Source: Strigamia acuminata
Lineage: Eukaryota > Arthropoda > Chilopoda > Geophilomorpha > Linotaeniidae
DNA: 35,000 nucleotides
Assembly: GCA_949358305.1 (NCBI GenBank)
Contig: CASHSZ010000114.1
Location: 1-35,000 of the forward strand
Direction: 5' to 3'
Positions 24,038 to 35,000 of the stretch are shown piece by piece (within the stretch, counting starts at the first letter, position 1; each line of letters opens with the position of its first letter). The notes beneath the pieces are model-generated. The model ran no database searches, was not told the DNA's origin, and saw only the letters and a program-made list of their open reading frames with translations. Made by a program: the position numbers and the translations under genes.

Positions 24038-25890
24038 CATTGGTCTTGTGGTGTTTGTGCTAAGTCAACTGTGATGAGATCAAAAGTCTATTCTCCCAAA
24101 TCATCGGTTGGATGTTTCTAAAACTTACATTGGAGCCATCTACTAAGGTTTAAACACTATTTCTGAACATTCAGAGACATTGGTCTTATGGTGTTTGTGC
24201 TAAGTCAACTGTGATGAGATCAAAAGTCTATTCTCCCAAATCATCGGTTGGATGTTTCTAAAACTTACATTGGAGCCTTCTACTAAGGTTTAAACACTAT
24301 TTCTGAACATTCAGAGACATTGGTCTTGTGGTGTTTGTGCTAAGTCAACTGTGATGAGATCAAAAGTCTATTCTCCCAAATCATTGGTTGGATGTTTCTA
24401 AAACTTACATTGGAGCCTTCTACTAAGGTTTAAACACTATTTCTGAACATTCAGAGACATTGGTCTTGTGGTGTTTGTGCTAAGTCAACTGTGATGAGAT
24501 CAAAAGTCTATTCTCCCAAATCATCGGTTGGATGTTTCTAAAACTTACATTGGAGCCTTCTACTAAGGTTTAAACACTATTTCTGAACATTCAGAGACAT
24601 TGGTCTTGTGGTGTTTGTGCTAAGTCAACTGTGATGAGATCAAAAGTCTATTCTCCCAAATCATCGGTTGGATGTTTCTAAAACTTACATTGGAGCCTTC
24701 TACTAAGGTTTAAACACTATTTCTGAACATTCAGAGACATTGGTCTTGTGGTGTTTGTGCTAAGTCAACTGTGATGAGATCAAAAGTCTATTCTCCCAAA
24801 TCATCGGTTAAATGTTTCTAAAACTTACATTGGAGCCTTCTACTAAGGTTTAAACACTATTTCTGAACATTCAGAGACATTGGTCTTGTGGTGTTTGTGC
24901 TAAGTCAACTGTGATGAGATCAAAAGTCTATTCTCCCAAATCATCGGTTGGATGTTTCTAAAACTTACATTGGAGCCTTCTACTAAGGTTTAAACACTAT
25001 TTCTGAACATTCAGAGACATTGGTCTTGTGGTGTTTGTGCTAAGTCAACTGTGATGAGATCAAAAGTCTATTCTCCCAAATCATCGGTTGAATGTTTCTA
25101 AAACTTACATTGGAGCCTTCTACTAAGGTTTAAACACTATTTCTGAACATTCAGAGACATTGGTCTTGTGGTGTTTGTGCTAAGTCAACTGTGAAGAGAT
25201 CAAAAGTCTATTCTCCCAAATCATTGGTTGGATGTTTCTAAAACTTACATTGGAGCCTTCTACTAAGGTTTAAACACTATTTCTGAACATTCAGAGACAT
25301 TGGTCTTGTGGTGTTTGTGCTAAGTCAACTGTGATGAGATCAAAAGTCTATTCTCCCAAATCATCGGTTAAATGTTTCTAAAACTTACATTGGAGCCTTC
25401 TACTAAGGTTTAAACACTATTTCTGAACATTCAGAGACATTGGTCTTGTGGTGTTTGTGCTAAGTCAACTGTGATGAGATCAAAAGTCTATTCTCCCAAA
25501 TCATCGGTTGAATGTTTCTAAAACTTACATTGGAGCCTTCTACTAAGGTTTAAACACTATTTCTGAACATTCAGAGACATTGGTCTTGTGGTGTTTGTGC
25601 TAAGTCAACTGTGATGAGATCAAAAGTCTATTCTCCCAAATCATTGGTTGGATGTTTCTAAAACTTACATTGGAGCCTTCTACTAAGGTTTAAACACTAT
25701 TTCTGAACATTCAGAGACATTGGTCTTGTGGTGTTTGTGCTAAGTCAACTGTGATGAGATCAAAAGTCTATTCTCCCAAATCATCGGTTGAATGTTTCAA
25801 AAACTTACATTGGAGCCTTCTACTAAGGTTTAAACACTATTTCTGAACATTCAGAGACATTGGACATGTGGTGTTTGTGCTAAGTCAACT

Positions 25891-27214
25891 GCGATGTGAA
25901 ATGAGCTCAAAATTTTTTTTTCAAAATTTATTGCTTGGGTGTTGCTAAAACTTATATTGAAGGCTTCTACTAAGGTTTAAACACTATTTCTGAACATACA
26001 GAGACATTGGACTTGTGGTGTTTGTGCTAAGTAACTGTGATGAGATCAAAAGTCTATTCTCCCAAATCATTGCTTGGATGTTGCTAAAACTTACATTGAA
26101 GGCTTCTACTAAGGTTTAAACACTATTTCTGAACATTCAGAGACATTGGTCTTGTGGTGTTTGTGCTAAGTCAACTGTGATGAGATCAAAAGTCTATTCT
26201 CCCAAATCATCGGTTGGATGTTTCTAAAACTTACATTGGAGCCTTCTACTAAGGTTTAAACACTATTTCTGAACATTCAGAGACATTGGTCTTATGGTGT
26301 TTGTGCTAAGTCAACTGTGATGAGATCAAAAGTCTATTCTCCCAAATCATCGGTTGGATGTTTCTAAAACTTACATTGGAGCCTTCTACTAAGGTTTAAA
26401 CACTATTTCTGAACATTCAGAGACATTGGTCTTGTGGTGTTTGTGCTAAGTCAACTGTGATGAGATCGAAAGTCTATTCTTCCAAATCATTGGTTGGATG
26501 TTTCTAAAACTTACATTGGAGCCTTCTACTAAGGTTTAAACACTATTTCTGAACATTCAGAGACATTGGTCTTGTGGTGTTTGTGCTAAGTCAACTGTGA
26601 TGAGATCAAAAGTCTATTCTCCCAAATCATCGGTTGGATGTTTCTAAAACTTACATTGGAGCCTTCTACTAAGGTTTAAACACTATTTCTGAACATTCAG
26701 AGACATTGGTCTTGTGGTGTTTGTGCTAAGTCAACTGCGATGTGAAATAAGCTCAAAATTTTTTTTTCAAAATTTATTGCTTGGGTGTTGCTAAAACTTA
26801 CATTGAAGGCTTCTACTAAGGTTTAAACACTATTTCTAAACATTCAGAGACATTGGTCTTGTGGTGTTTGTGCTAAGTCAACTGTGATGAGATCAAAAGT
26901 CTATTCTCCCAAATCATTGGTTGGATGTTTCTAAAACTTACATTGGAGCCTTCTACTAAGGTTTAAACACTATTTCTGAACATTCAGAGACATTGGACTT
27001 GTGGTGTTTATGCTAAGTCAAGTGCGATGTGAAATGAGCTCAAAATTTTTTTTTCAAAATTTATTGCTTGGGTTTTGCTAAAACTTATATTGAAGGCTTC
27101 TACTAAGGTTTAAACACTATTTCTGAACATTCAGAGACATTGGTCTTGTGGTGTTTGTGCTAAGTCAACTGCGATGTGAAATGAGCTCAAAATTTTTTTT
27201 TCAAAATTTAATGC
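25891..27214. repeat. Higher-order module, ten monomers, copy B
   Basis: The same ordered variant series and 1324-bp span as 10077-11400. With the next copy it defines a 2834-bp period (20 monomers: 2800 + 5 x 7 - 1). Confidence 0.87.
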
Positions 27215-28724
27215 TTGGGTGTTGCTAAAACTTATATTGAAGGCTTCTACTAAGGTTTAAACACTATTTCTGAACATTCAGAGACATTGGACTTGTGGTG
27301 TTTGTGCTAAGTCAACTGTGATGAGATCAAAAGTCTATTCTCCCAAATCATTGCTTGGATGTTGCTAAAACTTACATTGAAGGCTTCTACTAAGGTTTAA
27401 ACACTATTTCTGAACATTCAGAGACATTGGTCTTGTGGTGTTTGTGCTAAGTCAACTGTGATGAGATCAAAAGTCTATTCTCCCAAATCATTGGTTGGAT
27501 GTTTCTAAAACTTACATTGGAGCCTTCTACTAAGGTTTAAACACTATTTCTGAACATTCAGAGACATTGGTCTTGTGGTGTTTGTGCTAAGTCAACTGTG
27601 ATGAGATCAAAAGTCTATTCTCCCAAATCATCGGTTAAATGTTTCTAAAACTTACATTGGAGCCTTCTACTAAGGTTTAAACACTATTTCTGAACATTCA
27701 GAGACATTGGTCTTGTGGTGTTTGTGCTAAGTCAACTGTGATGAGATCAAAAGTCTATTCTCCCAAATCATCGGTTAAATGTTTCTAAAACTTACATTGG
27801 AGCCTTCTACTAAGGTTTAAACACTATTTCTGAACATTCAGAGACATTGGTCTTGTGGTGTTTGTGCTAAGTCAACTGTGATGAGATCAAAAGTCTATTC
27901 TCCCAAATCATCGGTTGGATGTTTCTAAAACTTACATTGGAGCCTTCTACTAAGGTTTAAACACTATTTCTGAACATTCAGAGACATTGGACTTGTGGTG
28001 TTTGTGCTAAGTCAACTGCGATGTGAAATGAGCTCAAAATTTTTTTTTCAAAATTTATTGCTTGGGTGTTGCTAAAACTTATATTGAAGGCTTCTACTAA
28101 GGTTTAAACACTATTTCTGAACATACAGAGACATTGGTCTTGTGGTGTTTGTGCTAAGTCAACTGTGATGAGATCAAAAGTCTATTCTCCCAAATCATCG
28201 GTTAAATGTTTCTAAAACTTACATTGGAGCCTTCTACTAAGGTTTAAACACTATTTCTGAACATTCAGAGACATTGGTCTTGTGGTGTTTGTGCTAAGTC
28301 AACTGTGATGAGATCAAAAGTCTATTCTCCCAAATCATTGGTTGGATGTTTCTAAAACTTACATTGGAGCCTTCTACTAAGGTTTAAACACTATTTCTGA
28401 ACATTCAGAGACATTGGTCTTGTGGTGTTTGTGCTAAGTCAACTGTGATGAGATCAAAAGTCTATTCTCCCAAATCATCGGTTGGATGTTTCTAAAACTT
28501 ACATTGGAGCCTTCTACTAAGGTTTAAACACTATTTCTGAACATTCAGAGACATTGGTCTTGTGGTGTTTGTGCTAAGTCAACTGTGATGAGATCAAAAG
28601 TCTATTCTCCCAAATCATTGGTTGGATGTTTCTAAAACTTACATTGGAGCCTTCTACTAAGGTTTAAACACTATTTCTGAACATTCAGAGACATTGGACT
28701 TGTGGTGTTTGTGCTAAGTCAACT

Positions 28725-30048
28725 GCGATGTGAAATGAGCTCAAAATTTTTTTTTCAAAATTTATTGCTTGGGTGTTGCTAAAACTTATATTGAAGGCTT
28801 CTACTAAGGTTTAAACACTATTTCTGAACATACAGAGACATTGGACTTGTGGTGTTTGTGCTAAGTAACTGTGATGAGATCAAAAGTCTATTTTCCCAAA
28901 TCATTGCTTGGATGTTGCTAAAACTTACATTGAAGGCTTCTACTAAGGTTTAAACACTATTTCTGAACATTCAGAGACATTGGTCTTGTGGTGTTTGTGC
29001 TAAGTCAACTGTGATGAGATCAAAAGTCTATTCTCCCAAATCATCGGTTGGATGTTTCTAAAACTTACATTGGAGCTTTCTACTAAGGTTTAAACACTAT
29101 TTCTGAACATTCAGAGACATTGGTCTTATGGTGTTTGTGCTAAGTCAACTGTGATGAGATCAAAAGTCTATTCTCCCAAATCATCGGTTGGATGTTTCTA
29201 AAACTTACATTGGAGCCTTCTACTAAGGTTTAAACACTATTTCTGAACATTCAGAGACATTGGTCTTGTGGTGTTTGTGCTAAGTCAACTGTGATGAGAT
29301 CAAAAGTCTATTCTCCCAAATCATTGGTTGGATGTTTCTAAAACTTACATTGGAGCCTTCTACTAAGGTTTAAACACTATTTCTGAACATTCAGAGACAT
29401 TGGTCTTGTGGTGTTTGTGCTAAGTCAACTGTGATGAGATCAAAAGTCTATTCTCCCAAATCATCGGTTGGATGTTTCTAAAACTTACATTGGAGCCTTC
29501 TACTAAGGTTTAAACACTATTTCTGAACATTCAGAGACATTGGTCTTGTGGTGTTTGTGCTAAGTCAACTGCGATGTGAAATAAGCTCAAAATTTTTTTT
29601 TCAAAATTTATTGCTTGGGTGTTGCTAAAACTTACATTGAAGGCTTCTACTAAGGTTTAAACACTATTTCTAAACATTCAGAGACATTGGTCTTGTGGTG
29701 TTTGTGCTAAGTCAACTGTGATGAGATCAAAAGTCTATTCTCCCAAATCATTGGTTGGATGTTTCTAAAACTTACATTGGAGCCTTCTACTAAGGTTTAA
29801 ACACTATTTCTGAACATTCAGAGACATTGGACTTGTGGTGTTTATGCTAAGTCAAGTGCGATGTGAAATGAGCTCAAAATTTTTTTTTCAAAATTTATTG
29901 CTTGGGTGTTGCTAAAACTTATATTGAAGGCTTCTACTAAGGTTTAAACACTATTTCTGAACATTCAGAGACATTGGTCTTGTGGTGTTTGTGCTAAGTC
30001 AACTGCGATGTGAAATGAGCTCAAAATTTTTTTTTCAAAATTTAATGC
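28725..30048. repeat. Higher-order module, ten monomers, copy C
   Basis: Starts 2834 bp after copy B; internal markers also shift by 2834 (cttatgg 26291 to 29125, aataag monomer 26737 to 29571). After about 30190 the variant order departs from the previous unit, so the 2834-bp repeat is not continued as such. Confidence 0.87.
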
Positions 30049-33000
30049 TTGGGTGTTGCTAAAACTTATATTGAAGGCTTCTACTAAGGTTTAAACACTA
30101 TTTCTGAACATTCAGAGACATTGGACTTGTGGTGTTTGTGCTAAGTCAACTGTGATGAGATCAAAAGTCTATTCTCCCAAATCATTGCTTGGATGTTGCT
30201 AAAACTTACATTGAAGGCTTCTACTAAGGTTTAAACACTATTTCTGAACATTCAGAGACATTGGTCTTGTGGTGTTTGTGCTAAGTCAACTGTGATGAGA
30301 TCAAAAGTCTATTCTCCCAAATCATCGGTTAAATGTTTCTAAAACTTACATTGGAGCCTTCTACTAAGGTTTAAACACTATTTCTGAACATTCAGAGACA
30401 TTGGTCTTGTGGTGTTTGTGCTAAGTCAACTGTGATGAGATCAAAAGTCTATTCTCCCAAATCATCGGTTAAATGTTTCTAAAACTTACATTGGAGCCTT
30501 CTACTAAGGTTTAAACACTATTTCTGAACATTCAGAGACATTGGTCTTGTGGTGTTTGTGCTAAGTCAACTGTGATGAGATCAAAAGTCTATTCTCCCAA
30601 ATCATCGGTTGGATGTTTCTAAAACTTACATTGGAGCCTTCTACTAAGGTTTAAACACTATTTCTGAACATTCAGAGACATTGGTCTTGTGGTGTTTGTG
30701 CTAAGTCAACTGTGATGAGATCAAAAGTCTATTCTCCCAAATCATTGGTTGGATGTTTCTAAAACTTACATTGGAGCCTTCTACTAAGGTTTAAACACTA
30801 TTTCTGAACATTCAGAGACATTGGTCTTGTGGTGTTTGTGCTAAGTCAACTGTGATGAGATCAAAAGTCTATTCTCCCAAATCATCGGTTAAATGTTTCT
30901 AAAACTTACATTGGAGCCTTCTACTAAGGTTTAAACACTATTTCTGAACATTCAGAGACATTGGTCTTGTGGTGTTTGTGCTAAGTCAACTGTGATGATA
31001 TCAAAAGTCTATTCTCCCAAATCATCGGTTGGATGTTTCTAAAACTTACATTGGAGCCTTCTACTAAGGTTTAAACACTATTTCTGAACATTCAGAGACA
31101 TTGGTCTTGTGGTGTTTGTGCTAAGTCAACTGTGATGAGATCAAAAGTCTATTCTCCCAAATCATCGGTTGGATGTTTCTAAAACTTACATTGGAGCCTT
31201 CTACTAAGGTTTAAACACTATTTCTGAACATTCAGAGACATTGGTCTTGTGGTGTTTGTGCTAAGTCAACTGTGATGAGATCAAAAGTCTATTCTCCCAA
31301 ATCATCGGTTAAATGTTTCTAAAACTTACATTGGAGCCTTCTACTAAGGTTTAAACACTATTTCTGAACATTCAGAGACATTGGTCTTGTGGTGTTTGTG
31401 CTAAGTCAACTGTGATGAGATCAAAAGTCTATTCTCCCAAATCATCGGTTGGATGTTTCTAAAACTTACATTGGAGCCTTCTACTAAGGTTTAAACACTA
31501 TTTCTGAACATTCAGAGACATTGGTCTTGTGGTGTTTGTGCTAAGTCAACTGTGATGAGATCAAAAGTCTATTCTCCCAAATCATCGGTTGAATGTTTCT
31601 AAAACTTACATTGGAGCCTTCTACTAAGGTTTAAACACTATTTCTGAACATTCAGAGACATTGGTCTTGTGGTGTTTGTGCTAAGTCAACTGTGATGAGA
31701 TCAAAAGTCTATTCTCCCAAATCATTGGTTGGATGTTTCTAAAACTTACATTGGAGCCTTCTACTAAGGTTTAAACACTATTTCTGAACATTCAGAGACA
31801 TTGGTCTTGTGGTGTTTGTGCTAAGTCAACTGTGATGAGATCAAAAGTCTATTCTCCCAAATCATCGGTTAAATGTTTCTAAAACTTACATTGGAGCCTT
31901 CTACTAAGGTTTAAACACTATTTCTGAACATTCAGAGACATTGGTCTTGTGGTGTTTGTGCTAAGTCAACTGTGATGAGATCAAAAGTCTATTCTCCCAA
32001 ATCATCGGTTGGATGTTTTTCTAAAACTTACATTGGAGCCTTCTACTAAGGTTTAAACACTATTTCTGAACATTCAGAGGCATTGGACTTGTGGTGTTTG
32101 TGCTAAGTCAACTGCGATGTGAAATGAGCTCAAAATTTTTTTTTCAAAATTTATTGCTTGGGTGTTGCTAAAACTTATATTGAAGGCTTCTACTAAGGTT
32201 TAAACACTATTTCTGAACATACAGAGACATTGGACTTGTGGTGTTTGTGCTAAGTAACTGTGATGAGATCAAAAGTCTATTCTTCCAAATCATTGCTTGG
32301 ATGTTGCTAAAACTTACATTGAAGGCTTCTACTAAGGTTTAAACACTATTTCTGAACATTCAGAGACATTGGTCTTATGGTGTTTGTGCTAAGTCAACTG
32401 TGATGAGATCAAAAGTCTATTCTCCCAAATCATCGGTTGGATGTTTCTAAAACTTACATTGGAGCCTTCTACTAAGGTTTAAACACTATTTCTGAACATT
32501 CAGAGACATTGGTCTTGTGGTGTTTGTGCTAAGTCAACTGTGATGAGATCAAAAGTCTATTCTCCCAAATCATTGGTTGGATGTTTCTAAAACTTACATT
32601 GGAGCCTTCTACTAAGGTTTAAACACTATTTCTGAACATTCAGAGACATTGGTCTTGTGGTGTTTGTGCTAAGTCAACTGTGATGAGATCAAAAGTCTAT
32701 TCTCCCAAATCATCGGTTAAATGTTTCTAAAACTTACATTGGAGCCTTCTACTAAGGTTTAAACACTATTTCTGAACATTCAGAGACATTGGTCTTGTGG
32801 TGTTTGTGCTAAGTCAACTGTGATGAGATCAAAAGTCTATTCTTCCAAATCATCGGTTGGATGTTTCTAAAACTTACATTGGAGCCTTCTACTAAGGTTT
32901 AAACACTATTTCTGAACATTCAGAGACATTGGACTTGTGGTGTTTGTGCTAAGTCAACTGCGATGTGAAATGAGCTCAAAATTTTTTTTTCAAAATTTAT

Positions 33001-35000
33001 TGCTTGGGTGTTGCTAAAACTTATATTGAAGGCTTCTACTAAGGTTTAAACACTATTTCTGAACATACAGAGACATTGGACTTGTGGTGTTTGTGCTAAG
33101 TAACTGTGATGAGATCAAAAGTCTATTCTTCCAAATCATTGCTTGGATGTTGCTAAAACTTACATTGAAGGCTTCTACTAAGGTTTAAACACTATTTCTG
33201 AACATTCAGAGACATTGGTCTTGTGGTGTTTGTGCTAAGTCAACTGTGATGAGATCAAAAGTCTATTCTCCCAAATCATCGGTTGAATGTTTCTAAAACT
33301 TACATTGGAGCCTTCTACTAAGGTTTAAACACTATTTCTGAACATTCAGAGACATTGGTCTTGTGGTGTTTGTGCTAAGTCAACTGTGATGAGATCAAAA
33401 GTCTATTCTCCCAAATCATTGGTTGGATGTTTCTAAAACTTACATTGGAGCCTTCTACTAAGGTTTAAACACTATTTCTGAACATTCAGAGACATTGGTC
33501 TTGTGGTGTTTGTGCTAAGTCAACTGTGATGAGATCAAAAGTCTATTCTCCCAAATCATCGGTTGAATGTTTCTAAAACTTACATTGGAGCCTTCTACTA
33601 AGGTTTAAACACTATTTCTGAACATTCAGAGACATTGGTCTTGTGGTGTTTGTGCTAAGTCAACTGTGATGAGATCAAAAGTCTATTCTCCCAAATCATT
33701 GCTTGGATGTTGCTAAAACTTACATTGAAGGCTTCTACTAAGGTTTAAACACTATTTCTGAACATTCAGAGACATTGGTCTTGTGGTGTTTGTGCTAAGT
33801 CAACTGTGATGAGATCAAAGTCTATTCTCTCAAATCATTGGTTGGATGTTTCTAAAACTTACATTGGAGCCTTCTACTAAGGTTTAAACACTATTTCTGA
33901 ACATTCAGAGACATTGGTCTTGTGGTGTTTGTGCTAAGTCAACTGTGATGAGATCAAAGTCTATTCTCTCAAATCATTGGTTGGATGTTTCTAAAACTTA
34001 CATTGGAGCTTTCTACTAAGGTTTAAACACTATTTCTGAACATTCAGAGACATTGGTCTTGTGGTGTTTGTGCTAAGTCAACTGTGATGAGATCAAAAGT
34101 CTATTCTCCCAAATCATTGCTTGGATGTTGCTAAAACTTACATTGAAGGCTTCTACTAAGGTTTAAACACTATTTCTGAACATTCAGAGACATTGGTCTT
34201 GTGGTGTTTGTGCTAAGTCAACTGTGATGAGATCAAAAGTCTATTCTCCCAAATCATCGGTTGGATGTTTCTAAAACTTACATTGGAGCCTTCTACTAAG
34301 GTTTAAACACTATTTCTGAACATTTAGAGACATTGGACTTGTGGTGTTTGTGCTAAGTCAACTGCGATGTGAAATAAGCTCAAAATATTTTTTTCAAAAT
34401 TTATTGCTTGGGTGTTGCTAAAACTTATATTGAAGGCTTCTACTAAGGTTTAAACACTATTTCTGAACATACAGAGACATTGGACTTGTGGTGTTTGTGC
34501 TAAGTAACTGTGATGAGATCAAAAGTCTATTCTTCCAAATCATTGCTTGGATGTTGCTAAAACTTACATTGAAGGCTTCTACTAAGGTTTAAACACTATT
34601 TCTGAACATTCAGAGACATTGGTCTTGTGGTGTTTGTGCTAAGTCAACTGTGATGAGATCAAAAGTCTATTCTCCCAAATCATCGGTTGGATGTTTCTAA
34701 AACTTACATTGGAGCCTTCTACTAAGGTTTAAACACTATTTCTGAACATTCAGAGACATTGGTCTTATGGTGTTTGTGCTAAGTCAACTGTGATGAGATC
34801 AAAAGTCTATTCTCCCAAATCATCGGTTGGATGTTTCTAAAACTTACATTGGAGCCTTCTACTAAGGTTTAAACACTATTTCTGAACATTCAGAGACATT
34901 GGTCTTGTGGTGTTTGTGCTAAGTCAACTGTGATGAGATCAAAAGTCTATTCTCCCAAATCATTGGTTGGATGTTTCTAAAACTTACATTGGAGCCTTCT

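Larger units (their letters stand above)
24034..35000. repeat. 140-bp satellite array, right block (about 78 monomers, runs off the end)
   Basis: The same satellite as on the left. Most monomers are 140 bp; the long class (147 bp, extra length in CTCAAAATTTTTTTTTC) starts at 25891, 26737, 27024, 27171, 28018, 28725, 29571, 29858, 30005, 32114, 32960 and 34364. A long monomer with acatacag is usually followed by a 139-bp monomer (ctaagtaactg). Two adjacent 139-bp monomers with gatcaaagtc lie near 33811 and 33950, a recent single-monomer duplication. No gene or other element is seen in the 11 kb. Confidence 0.97.

Noticed and set aside
23832-24074. 80-codon frame at the end of the 3' LTR
   Set aside because: It is the start of the accessory frame duplicated with the LTR; it runs out of the element into satellite and ends by chance.
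24034-35000. Protein-coding potential in the satellite
   Set aside because: The 140-bp monomer is not a multiple of three and stops occur in all frames; no long frame was found.

Overview
The window is eukaryotic, AT-rich, repetitive DNA from an animal genome. The evidence is two full BEL/Pao-type LTR retrotransposons (a group known from animals) lodged in one long 140-bp satellite array. No host gene, tRNA, rRNA or CRISPR array is visible. Core-promoter motifs in the LTRs (TCAGTT-type initiator plus a downstream element at +28) would fit an arthropod. That is an inference, and I cannot name the species.

Layout. 1-8238: BEL/Pao copy 1 on the minus strand. Its 3' LTR is cut by the window edge (547 of 1493 bp visible) and it has an intact 1744-codon gag-pol at 601-5835. 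8239-14702: satellite, about 46 monomers. 14703-24033: BEL/Pao copy 2 on the plus strand, complete at 9331 bp, with 1512-bp LTRs, an intact 1746-codon gag-pol at 17221-22461 and a 4-bp target duplication (gaga). 24034-35000: the same satellite, about 78 monomers, running off the end.

The two copies are related but distinct subfamily members: the polyproteins are close to 90% alike by eye, while LTR and leader are much more diverged. That makes them a natural comparison. Held in both are a GC-rich hairpin with a compensatory base change, a CRE, a CCAAT box, an RFX-like X-box, an NRF1-like site, an initiator with a downstream promoter element at exactly +28, an ATTAAA at about +20, a four-codon mini-uORF, a tRNA-His-like primer site 15 nt after the LTR, a roughly 300-codon open frame upstream of gag, and a splice-acceptor-like sequence 27-30 nt before the gag-pol ATG. 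Neither copy has a sense-strand polypurine tract before the 3' LTR; a pyrimidine tract partly complementary to the gag start region lies there instead.

Inferred working: RNA starts near LTR nt 1195 and carries a long leader with an accessory open frame of unknown product. Gag-pol may be made from a spliced RNA that removes this leader. The single gag-pol frame supplies nucleocapsid, protease, reverse transcriptase/RNase H and integrase. The satellite has two main monomer classes (140 and 147 bp) and nested higher-order repeats (420, 1134 and 2834 bp), as expected of a large heterochromatic, possibly centromeric, array amplified in blocks.
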